From NCBI GenBank assembly GCA_002376965.1, contig DFOV01000276.1:1-7405 (forward strand): 7,405 nucleotides of DNA, read 5' to 3'. Origin of the DNA: Gammaproteobacteria bacterium UBA3532. GTDB lineage: Bacteria; Pseudomonadota; Gammaproteobacteria; Enterobacterales; UBA3532. This document shows, piece by piece, positions 1-6,216 of the stretch. A program made the translations under genes and the position numbers. The number at the start of each line of letters is the position of its first letter. Position 1 is the stretch's first letter. Under the pieces are notes generated by a model. The model did not search any database. It was given only the letters and a program-made list of their open reading frames with translations, and was not told the DNA's origin.

Positions 1-12
1 GATGCTTAAGGT

Positions 13-1128
13 TCAGGCTATGAAGCGGCGTAAAATACAGTCGAAAAACAATCCTACTAAGGGTTGCGACTGCTGACGCAAGAAGTTGGCGTAGTCTTTT
101 TCGGTCTGCTGTACAAAGTTGGTTGAGCGCATCAAATGCAGTTCAGTGCCCAATGGAGTATCACAATAGAAGGCCATGGTTTTGGCATCGCTATCAATGC
201 CCGCAACAGATCGAATATAGAACTCATTTTCTACTTTGATCGCAAAACTGTATCCGGCCAGCGCACTTTGCAAGGACGATGGCGAACAGCGGAAGTGTTT
301 GCACAGGGCATCGATGCAATTTTCGACGGCCAGTGAATCGTTATTAATAAAACTGGTGACGGTTCGAGTGGCGCTATTTGCCGCACCAATAGTCCATTTG
401 GCACCGGCAGGTTCGAAATTTTGCGACTTGAATGTATGAAACTGGTAGTCAGGTTTCAGCTTTAGAAAACAGATGGTGGCATGTCGATCACACAGCTTAG
501 TGCCATCATGATAAGAAGCCCGTTTAAAGTCGAGCTTACCAGCAGTGGTTCCGCCAATAAAAGGCACGGGGAAGTTACCCGTTTGGTAAACTGCTTCCAT
601 AAGCCAGTTTTCACAATTGGTTAAGCCGTTAACCAAAGTCAGCGCGACACAGTTGTCATCATCCAACCCGAATGAGGGCTTAACCTTTTCCAGCTGTTGG
701 ACGATTTTGGCAACACGCTCACCAGGTAACAAAGTCGGATTGCCGCGCATGATATCTTCGCAGGGCAGCTCGATGGTGTGCATGGAAATATCATCAATTA
801 ATAGCGGTGAAAAGAGATGCAATATAATGGTTTCACGCGCATCTTCCGCCCCCTTATACAACTGCCCATTCAGATTGCATAGCTCACCGGCGGTCAATGT
901 GAACATCATTGGAGTGCTGATCTTGCCTTTCAGGGTAGAGACAACCGAGTTGAGATCTACATTTGGAGCGGCAAAGCCAATGATAAAGGCGGGCTTCATC
1001 CCATCGACGATAAAATCTTGTTCGTTTAAACGGCCCAGTTCGGAGCGCCGTATTTCCAGCAGTTTGCATCCTTCAATATTGGCTGCAGCTTGATTGGTTC
1101 GTTTTGCTTTTTTGAAAAACACAGGCAC
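13..1128 (-). CDS. FIST-domain sensory protein, apparently truncated or frameshifted in FIST_C
   Basis: This 371-residue protein matches the FIST_N plus FIST_C layout, a ligand-sensing module thought to bind small molecules such as amino acids and often fused to chemoreceptor or signalling domains. FIST-like stretches are MFTLTAGEL (residues 75-83), the NGL segment near 167-169, FIGGTTAG (190-197), and in the C-terminal half PLVGLFFDCILRR (356-368). No signal peptide or membrane segment is visible, so it should be cytoplasmic. The start shown is GTG at 1128. A second GTG two codons in (1122) lies 8 bases from GGAG in the upstream GGAGAG, a better spacing, so the true start may be there. The protein stops right after LRR with FIA-stop, whereas family members continue through the rest of FIST_C. 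Reading the last 25 bases in the -1 frame gives LHSLNLKH after LRR and stays open to the window edge. A frameshift, a sequencing error or a real truncation are all possible. The family call is fairly secure; any downstream MCP, PAS or GGDEF domain is outside the window. Confidence 0.8.
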   Translation of the reverse strand: MPVFFKKAKRTNQAAANIEGCKLLEIRRSELGRLNEQDFIVDGMKPAFIIGFAAPNVDLNSVVSTLKGKISTPMMFTLTAGELCNLNGQLYKGAEDARETIILHLFSPLLIDDISMHTIELPCEDIMRGNPTLLPGERVAKIVQQLEKVKPSFGLDDDNCVALTLVNGLTNCENWLMEAVYQTGNFPVPFIGGTTAGKLDFKRASYHDGTKLCDRHATICFLKLKPDYQFHTFKSQNFEPAGAKWTIGAANSATRTVTSFINNDSLAVENCIDALCKHFRCSPSSLQSALAGYSFAIKVENEFYIRSVAGIDSDAKTMAFYCDTPLGTELHLMRSTNFVQQTEKDYANFLRQQSQPLVGLFFDCILRRFIA

Positions 1129-1165
1129 CTCTCCACAATATGCACTTCGAATTGAGTAGTAATAG

Positions 1166-1180
1166 CGTATTCCTAATACG
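1166..1180. promoter_or_regulatory. Perfect inverted repeat upstream of the FIST gene
   Basis: CGTATT and AATACG form a perfect 6-bp inverted repeat with a 3-base spacer (CCT). The symmetry extends to TAG/CTA on the outside if one unpaired G is allowed. It lies about 38 bases upstream of the FIST GTG, where a repressor or activator could bind. The sequence TTGAGTA occurs on either side of it (1152-1158 and 1191-1197). No factor can be assigned; an operator role is inference. Confidence 0.35.
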
Positions 1181-1202
1181 GCTAACCACGTTGAGTATAG
1201 TC

Positions 1203-1231
1203 AAAAAAAAGGCCAGCAGGGGTAGCTGGCC
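1203..1231 (-). terminator. Rho-independent terminator of the small exported protein gene
   Basis: Read on the minus strand, a perfect 7-bp stem (GGCCAGC/GCTGGCC) with a 7-base loop is followed immediately by eight T residues. It lies 32 bases past the stop codon of the 1264-1572 gene. It should end that transcript before the FIST gene, so FIST needs its own promoter in 1129-1202. Confidence 0.9.
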
Positions 1232-1234
1232 AAA

Positions 1235-1254
1235 GCACTGGGAGGTTGTAGTGC
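1235..1254 (-). other. Second small hairpin ahead of the terminator
   Basis: GCACT and AGTGC form a 5-bp stem with a 10-base loop, placed between the stop codon at 1264 and the main terminator hairpin. In the minus-strand transcript it is preceded by a run of seven U and followed by UUU. It could be a 3'-end stabilising structure or part of a double terminator. It is weaker than the hairpin at 1211-1231. Confidence 0.4.
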
Positions 1255-1263
1255 AAAAAAAGC

Positions 1264-1572
1264 TTATTTAAAGTCGACCCACTTGATTTGGCAGTTGGCA
1301 TCGGAATAGCCCGTGACTTCTTTCATACCATCCTGGCCTTTGATTAAGGTGTTGGCCATCAAACCATTTGACGTATACCCGGCATACTCGCCATTGGAGC
1401 CTGGAGCGATATAGGCCCTAACCACAACAGTACCGTCATTTTGCTGCTGGACTCGAACGCGGTCTATGGTCCCGCTCCATACTTGGCCACACATGTTATT
1501 GGCGTATGCTTGTCCGGCAAACAGTGCAGAACCTACGATAACAACTTTCACTAATTGACTGAAAATATTCAT
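1264..1572 (-). CDS. Small exported protein of unknown function (102 aa)
   Basis: I do not recognise the family. The protein starts with a typical Sec signal peptide: Lys9, a hydrophobic core VVIVGSALFAG, and an AYA cleavage site after residue 24, leaving a mature chain of about 78 residues for the periplasm or outside. The mature part has exactly two cysteines, one at each end (Cys28 and Cys94), well placed for one disulfide closing the fold. It is rich in short beta-like segments (GTIDRVRV, GTVVVRAYIA, CQIKWVDF) and in Gly, Tyr and Asn, which suggests a small all-beta domain. The ATG at 1572 was chosen over the in-frame ATG at 1623 because GGAG sits 8 bases upstream and the signal peptide then begins at residue 1. 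It is followed by its own terminator and appears to be a single-gene transcript. Confidence 0.82.
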   Translation of the reverse strand: MNIFSQLVKVVIVGSALFAGQAYANNMCGQVWSGTIDRVRVQQQNDGTVVVRAYIAPGSNGEYAGYTSNGLMANTLIKGQDGMKEVTGYSDANCQIKWVDFK

Positions 1573-1580
1573 GATTCTAT

Positions 1581-1584
1581 CTCC
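1581..1584 (-). promoter_or_regulatory. Shine-Dalgarno site fixing the start of the small exported protein
   Basis: GGAG on the minus strand is 8 bases from the ATG at 1572. No comparable site precedes the alternative ATG at 1623. Confidence 0.75.
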
Positions 1585-1612
1585 TGACTCGTTTGAGTGC
1601 TTTTGCTTGGTT

Positions 1613-1663
1613 GATGTAATCATGTTATCGAATCCGGCAATCTGACGATGTAATCCAGGTTAC
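1613..1663. promoter_or_regulatory. Direct repeats and imperfect palindrome upstream of the small exported protein
   Basis: GATGTAATC occurs twice (1613-1621 and 1647-1655), 34 bases apart, close to three helical turns. The second copy overlaps an imperfect palindrome, GTAATCCAGGTTAC (1650-1663), with GTAA/TTAC arms. The block covers where the promoter of the 1264-1572 gene should lie. I could not find a convincing -35/-10 pair by eye, which would fit an activator-dependent promoter, but that is inference. Confidence 0.3.
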
Positions 1664-1709
1664 AAAAAAAGGGCTAACTTGATGGGGTATTTGGTGTGAA
1701 GTAATTAGC
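1664..1709 (-). terminator. Possible intrinsic terminator after the large secreted protein
   Basis: On the minus strand GCTAA (1705-1709) pairs with TTAGC (1673-1677). Three more pairs (CTT/AAG) form across a 3-base bulge. The stem is followed by CC and seven T residues (1664-1670). It is AT-rich with an 18-base loop, so it is a weaker candidate than the one at 1203-1231, but the T-tract position is right. Confidence 0.35.
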
Positions 1710-1716
1710 AGAAGCC

Positions 1717-1738
1717 GCCGCCTTCATTCAAAGACGGC
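1717..1738. other. Hairpin just downstream of the large gene
   Basis: An 8-bp stem with one G-U pair in the minus-strand RNA (GCCGTCTT with AAGGCGGC) and a 6-base loop lies 20 bases past the stop codon of the 1759-6048 gene. No T run follows at once, so it may protect the mRNA 3' end or act together with the weaker structure at 1664-1709. Confidence 0.4.
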
Positions 1739-1758
1739 TAACGCCAAAGCCATTGAAA

Positions 1759-4700
1759 TTATTGCACAATGCGCCAGTCTGTTGGGATAAGGCCAAAAGA
1801 GTGTATGCGCTCAATCCGCTCTGCTTGCATGAAATAGATAGCCGTTGCGCCCGAACCAGCATGACGCCATAGCAAATCAGCTTGGCCATCAAGATTGAGA
1901 TCCGTCCACTGCCGTGGTTGCCACGCCTGATCAGCCACCGTGTTAATATACCGGCTGCGCGCGATTTGTCCTTGGCTCATTTCATATAGCCAATTTACCC
2001 CCGTTTGGCGATTGCGCCACAGAAGGTCGGCTGTTCCGTCACCAGAAAAATCTGCGGCTGCAACAAGCGCCCAGCCATCAGGAACTGTCGTTAATGGATA
2101 GCTATTGGCGATGTGGTGTGCGTTCATTTGATACACCCATATCGAGCCTTGCTCATGTTGCCACAAAATATCGGCCATGCTGTCGCCATTGATATCACCC
2201 GCCGCCACGACATGCCACTGAGGGTCGCTGACCGTCGCAATATAATGACTGGCTTCAACACGCAAACCATTCATCACATAGAGCCAAAGCTTTCCGGTTG
2301 ATGCTTGTTGCCACAGGATGTCGTCTTTCGCATCGCCACTAAAATCTGCGATTGCCGCGATCTGCCAGTCAAGATCAACGGATGGCAGAGGTCGCCCTTC
2401 TACCAGCGAAAAGCCATCAAGAATGAAACCATAGTTGGCCCCTGTTTCACTATTTCGCCATATGATATCTTGCTCGCCATCGCCGTCGATATCCGCACGG
2501 TGCCCTTCCCAAATAAGCGGCACTTGATTCAGCGCTTTGCTCTCCACGATTGCGCTGCCATCCATTTGATACATCCAGTTTTGGCCGGTAGCCTGATGAC
2601 GCCACCAAATAGACGGATGCTCAGGCGTGGCCAAGCAGCTGTTTCTGGTGTATGTCAGCGAGGCTTGGCCTATGTTTCCAGCCGGATCGAACGCACTAAG
2701 GGTCAGGTTGATCTCTCCACTTAGCGGAGTATCTTGATAAAGCTCCTGAATTTGCTGTGGCAAAAGCCTTTGATTCCAGATGTAGATATCATCGAGGCTA
2801 CCTGCATAATGATTCTGGTAGTTCTCGGTATGATTCATTTTACGCCCGATCCAAAATGCTTGCGAAGCGCCGACTGGCCAGTTGATTTCTGGTGTTGCAA
2901 GTGTGCCGCGCGCCTGCTCTTCACCATTGATATAAATAACGACCTCTGCTGCGGATTTGGTTATTGCTACATGTTGCCACACGCCCAGCTCAATAACATT
3001 TTCCGGCGTTTGCACCACGATATTTTCATTAAAGTTACCGCTATTATTCGATGATGCCCATGAAATAGAACGGGCGTTATTGTTGTTGTGGTTGGTTGGC
3101 CCTAAATGAACCACCCAACCAAACTCACTGCCGATGTACCACCAATTCTGCGACATAATCACGCCTTCATCGGCATCGGGCTTCATCCAAAAAGCCACGG
3201 TGACCGCGTCTTCGATGGCCAATTGCGGCTCTTCAAACGACAGGTAGTCGTCAATGCCATCAAAGTGCATCGCCCCTCCTTTGTCGTCGCGGCTTGTCCT
3301 CGTTGCGCCCAATCGCTGTCCGTGACTTGCCAAAGGGCTACTATCGGTGATCGCATCCCCCGAACCATCAAAAAGCAACCCAATACGGGAAGCCAGCTTT
3401 ACTGGCATGTCAGGTAGCTGATAGGGATGGCAACCAGGCAGCTCGACCGGATATTGGTTCATCACCAGTTCGCAACGGGTAACAGAAAACAGATCCGTCG
3501 CCGAATAGTCCAATTGAAGCGCATCGTTACAGCCATAGCTTGTTGATTCAGGCGATAAAATGTCGACACTGGGAGGGGTTCGATCGGGGTTTTGTGGCGT
3601 GATGGTGATGCGCTGCTCTTGCACGCTCCCAACACGGTCATAGGCACGAACCAGTAGCTCATGAAATCCTTCGGCGAGTGAGTTGGTATCAAACAGCCAC
3701 TCATAAGGGGCGGCTGCAACCGTTGCAACCCACTGCCCATCCAATATAAATTCAACATGAGCCACACCATGTTCATCGGCTGCATCGACAACAAATCGCT
3801 GCTCTCCCTCCACCAAGGCTTGTGACGGATGAGAGGTAATTGACAACTGCGGTGGTGAAAGCGGCGGTAACGGCGCAATCACATCCCAGTTGCTCGAATA
3901 GTGATAAGGTTGCTGGCCGACATCCCAGTTACTCGTTGGTAAAACACAATCTGGCTCAACCTGCCCTGGCGCGCAATAGTCAACACGGGCCAAACTAATA
4001 AGCGATATAACAGGCCGTTCAGGCTGCGGAATCACTTCAAAATCTTTTGCTCTAACCGTTAGACTAAATGTTTGTGCTGGTGCATCCGGCGCGAGAGTGG
4101 GAATCTTCCACGCCACAGAAGACGTGCGGTTAACCCCGCCTTCACTAAATGAAACCACCTCCAGAGCATTGCCACTGCGAGACATGGTTTCGATGTGCAC
4201 AACCACATTTTCTGCCGCAATAGATCCCACATTTTCGAGCACGACCTCAAACGTAAACTCATCACCGGGCTTATAAAACTCATTACCAGTCTTATTAAAC
4301 ATGCCACCCACCGTATTTTGCACCAGGGACAGACGCGGAACCGTCTGTCCGTCGAAATGATTAAGCGATGTGTCGGTGCCTACCAAAAAGTCGAGATTAC
4401 TCGTTGTTCTAAACCACCAGCTAAACTTGCGTGGTGGCGCAAGGCGATAGGCCGCCAAGAGCGATGCCGGAGCTGTCGGTCGAATCCAGTGAAGAAAGGT
4501 TTTGTCTGCCTGAGTGTGGTATAGCTTGCTAAGAGGGGTAAGATAGCTGATGTCGGGCTGGCCGCTCTGACGAGAAAAATAGTAAGCCAGCGCCAAGATT
4601 TTGGTCACATCAATGGCGTGTTCCTGATAGCTAAAACCACAAGGATCGCGCCAACCGTCGCTGAAACTTTCACCAGCAAAGTAGTAAGGCAAGAAATAGT

Positions 4701-6048
4701 AATCCTTGCCGCTGTAACCGCTCCACTCACATAGCGACACACCATCCTCACGCTTGAAAAAATCCGCCATCTTTCGAATAAATTCAGGTACTCGCGTATC
4801 AGCAGAGTGCAAATAAAACCGTTCAACGGCATCCACCAACAGTGTGCTCATCCAGGGTGATGCCATGATTTCATTCCCGCCTTCAGAATGATCGCCTGAT
4901 GTATGCATTAAGCCACCCGTGACCGGCATGCCAGGGATCGGTTGATTTTGCATCTCAACCAAATCACCAAAGGTTGCTTTTGCCTTTTGGGCGATGGCAG
5001 CGTCGCCCGTTAATTCATAGGCCGTAACATATCCCAACAATTTAAATGCGGCATGGCGTTCGGTCCAAAAATTGGTCGTTTCGGTGTAGCGCGACGCAAA
5101 ACTGTCCCAGGCAGGTAGCATTGAACTGATGCGATCGGGTATCTCAGGATCGCCCTGCAACATAAAGTTTGTTAACAATCCCTCGCCATAGCTGTATTTC
5201 ATATCATTGCTGGATTTTAAATCGAAATAACCTGCGGCATTGATGTGGGATGCATAAAACTGAGCGGCGCGATGTGCCGCTCTAAAGTAGCGAAACTCAC
5301 CACTTCGAAAGGCCAACTGGTACAACGTCATGGTTCGGTCGAATAACCATCCCGCATATTGGGTCAGATACGGCTGCAAGTTGCTGTCTGTCACACGCGG
5401 ATCAACGCGATTAATCGCCGTATCACCAAATAATTGAAAAGCATGGTCATAGGCAGACATATCAGGATGGCTATTGAACGGTAAGGTGCGTGTTTTGATC
5501 ACATTATTACCATACCATTCTGGGCTGAAAACCGCGTAGGCCAGCGGTTCATAGACTTGATGCTCAGCCGGAAAATTCGCATCATCGACCAATACCCAAT
5601 CGTCTTTGACGGGGCTAAGCGTTACCGGCGGCATGGTTCTGGCTGCGCCCCACTCCAGCGATAACGCTATTGGAGCAGGAGCACCATCGACGCCTTGTTG
5701 AAACACCAGGTCGGCTTGAATCAACACTGATCGAAAGCTTGCCAACGTCTGCTCTGTGCCCAAATCACGCCACGGTAGCAGCACCTTTGCGCCAATAGGG
5801 ATCTCTGCGCCCGACTCATTCAGCACTCGCAGAAGCGCCAAATCACTTAAATAACCCCGCGGAAGCGGAACCCCAAAAGAAACGCGCACCGGTTGCCCCA
5901 CAGGTGCCGCTTTAATCGGATAAACCTTAAATGACACGGAACCGGCGCTTTGAACATCAGGGAAAAACCCAGAAGCATCAGCCAAAGCCGCCTGGAAAGA
6001 AAGAGCAACAAGCACAATCAGTGCACGTAAAATAAAGAAGTGTTTCAT
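1759..6048 (-). CDS. Secreted multidomain protein, probable polysaccharide-acting enzyme (RIFT barrel, alpha/alpha toroid, CARDB, Ig, LamG, VCBS repeats)
   Basis: This 1429-residue protein has a Sec signal peptide (residues 1-23, cleavage after ALA). Residues about 36-155 resemble the RIFT-barrel domain at the front of PcRGLX/YetA-like exo-lyases, including FGVPLPRG at 58-65. Residues about 195-540 are helical and resemble an alpha/alpha toroid, with conserved-looking blocks FWTERHAAFKLLGY (327-340), HTSGDHSEGGNE (382-393) and a Trp/Tyr/Asp-rich stretch at 441-476. Next come a CARDB/DUF11-like beta domain (575-672), a Cys- and Pro-containing linker, an Ig-like domain (733-818), a second Ig-like domain apparently interrupted by LamG (884-1104), and six VCBS/FG-GAP-type repeats to the end. 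The ATG at 6048 has AGGG 8 bases upstream. The order of RIFT barrel then toroid suggests a lyase or hydrolase on an acidic or rhamnose-containing polysaccharide, with LamG and the repeats for binding. Substrate and chemistry are unknown, and no membrane anchor or sorting tail is seen. Confidence 0.88.
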   Translation of the reverse strand: MKHFFILRALIVLVALSFQAALADASGFFPDVQSAGSVSFKVYPIKAAPVGQPVRVSFGVPLPRGYLSDLALLRVLNESGAEIPIGAKVLLPWRDLGTEQTLASFRSVLIQADLVFQQGVDGAPAPIALSLEWGAARTMPPVTLSPVKDDWVLVDDANFPAEHQVYEPLAYAVFSPEWYGNNVIKTRTLPFNSHPDMSAYDHAFQLFGDTAINRVDPRVTDSNLQPYLTQYAGWLFDRTMTLYQLAFRSGEFRYFRAAHRAAQFYASHINAAGYFDLKSSNDMKYSYGEGLLTNFMLQGDPEIPDRISSMLPAWDSFASRYTETTNFWTERHAAFKLLGYVTAYELTGDAAIAQKAKATFGDLVEMQNQPIPGMPVTGGLMHTSGDHSEGGNEIMASPWMSTLLVDAVERFYLHSADTRVPEFIRKMADFFKREDGVSLCEWSGYSGKDYYFLPYYFAGESFSDGWRDPCGFSYQEHAIDVTKILALAYYFSRQSGQPDISYLTPLSKLYHTQADKTFLHWIRPTAPASLLAAYRLAPPRKFSWWFRTTSNLDFLVGTDTSLNHFDGQTVPRLSLVQNTVGGMFNKTGNEFYKPGDEFTFEVVLENVGSIAAENVVVHIETMSRSGNALEVVSFSEGGVNRTSSVAWKIPTLAPDAPAQTFSLTVRAKDFEVIPQPERPVISLISLARVDYCAPGQVEPDCVLPTSNWDVGQQPYHYSSNWDVIAPLPPLSPPQLSITSHPSQALVEGEQRFVVDAADEHGVAHVEFILDGQWVATVAAAPYEWLFDTNSLAEGFHELLVRAYDRVGSVQEQRITITPQNPDRTPPSVDILSPESTSYGCNDALQLDYSATDLFSVTRCELVMNQYPVELPGCHPYQLPDMPVKLASRIGLLFDGSGDAITDSSPLASHGQRLGATRTSRDDKGGAMHFDGIDDYLSFEEPQLAIEDAVTVAFWMKPDADEGVIMSQNWWYIGSEFGWVVHLGPTNHNNNNARSISWASSNNSGNFNENIVVQTPENVIELGVWQHVAITKSAAEVVIYINGEEQARGTLATPEINWPVGASQAFWIGRKMNHTENYQNHYAGSLDDIYIWNQRLLPQQIQELYQDTPLSGEINLTLSAFDPAGNIGQASLTYTRNSCLATPEHPSIWWRHQATGQNWMYQMDGSAIVESKALNQVPLIWEGHRADIDGDGEQDIIWRNSETGANYGFILDGFSLVEGRPLPSVDLDWQIAAIADFSGDAKDDILWQQASTGKLWLYVMNGLRVEASHYIATVSDPQWHVVAAGDINGDSMADILWQHEQGSIWVYQMNAHHIANSYPLTTVPDGWALVAAADFSGDGTADLLWRNRQTGVNWLYEMSQGQIARSRYINTVADQAWQPRQWTDLNLDGQADLLWRHAGSGATAIYFMQAERIERIHSFGLIPTDWRIVQ
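1762..2610 (-). repeat. Six tandem VCBS/FG-GAP-type repeats encoded at the C-terminus
   Basis: Residues 1147-1429 of the large protein are built from units of 48-50 residues of the form I/L-L-W-R...TG..W.Y.M.G..I..S..L..V.D..W..VA.AD..GD..AD. Unit boundaries fall at IWWR (1147), IIWR (1195), ILWQ (1244), ILWQ (1294), LLWR (1342) and LLWR (1392). The last unit is short and ends the protein. Five acidic loops are present: DIDGDGEQD (1186), DFSGDAKDD (1235), DINGDSMAD (1285), DFSGDGTAD (1333) and DLNLDGQAD (1383). Such loops bind calcium in FG-GAP/integrin-like propellers. Six blades would suit a small beta-propeller, a structural inference. Confidence 0.8.
2737..3399 (-). other. LamG/concanavalin-like domain region of the large protein
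   Basis: Residues about 884-1104 match Laminin_G_3-type domains: GLLFDGSGDAITDSS (890-904), MHFDGIDDYLSF (927-938), VTVAFWMKP (949-957), WQHVAITK (1024-1031), VVIYINGEE (1036-1044) and YAGSLDDIYIWNQRLLPQQI (1081-1100). Such domains are carbohydrate- or protein-binding jellyroll sandwiches and are common accessories of secreted CAZymes. The Asn-rich stretch at 986-1010 is an unusual loop. Confidence 0.85.
4429..5466 (-). other. Putative alpha/alpha-toroid catalytic region of the large protein
   Basis: Residues about 195-540 alternate amphipathic helices with aromatic loops, the look of alpha/alpha-toroid lyases and hydrolases. Candidate active-site residues, by clustering only, are Glu330/Arg331/His332, His382, Asp386/His387, Glu389, Glu393 and, near 441-477, Glu441, Tyr450, Tyr474 and His477. 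Cys440 and Cys470 could be disulfide-bonded. I cannot place the region in a numbered PL or GH family. Confidence 0.5.
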
Positions 6049-6216
6049 GGTGTTTACCCTGCCAGCGCGATAATGCGGATTTGCTTTATTATCATTCTAT
6101 CGATAGCACATCGAGTGTGCTTTCTCTAAACTATGGCAAAGCACCAGCCGGTTAAAAATAAACCCATGACCAGCGGTTGGATTATTCCGATTTGAGGAAA
6201 TAACGCAGAGCTAATA
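6049..6216. promoter_or_regulatory. Divergent intergenic region with inverted repeats
   Basis: These 168 bases separate the divergent large secreted protein gene and the YecA-like gene, so both promoters should be here. Two symmetric elements are adjacent: CTATCGATAG (6097-6106), a perfect 10-base palindrome, and AGCACA...TGTGCT (6105-6110 and 6116-6121), a 6-bp inverted repeat around TCGAG. They lie about 50-75 bases upstream of the large gene and 95-120 upstream of the YecA-like gene, where an operator could act. No consensus sigma-70 pair was convincing on either strand. Confidence 0.4.
6057..6060 (-). promoter_or_regulatory. Ribosome binding site of the large secreted protein
   Basis: AGGG on the minus strand is 8 bases upstream of the ATG at 6048. 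It supports this start, which also places the signal peptide at residue 1. Confidence 0.65.

Noticed and set aside
617..1093. Plus-strand open frame of 158 codons
   Set aside because: It lies wholly antisense to the FIST gene, its translation has no recognisable domain, and no ribosome binding site is apparent; it is a shadow frame.
1264..1572. Idea that the small exported protein is an AB5-type toxin B subunit
   Set aside because: Size, signal peptide and one disulfide fit loosely, but no specific motif matches and there is no A-subunit gene beside it.
1573..1623. Upstream ATG extending the small exported protein by 17 residues
   Set aside because: The extension is polar and would precede the signal peptide. 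The internal ATG has a well-spaced GGAG, so the shorter form is preferred.
2305..3417. Several plus-strand open frames of 100-140 codons
   Set aside because: They are antisense to the LamG and VCBS-repeat coding region, which has strong domain support in the minus frame.
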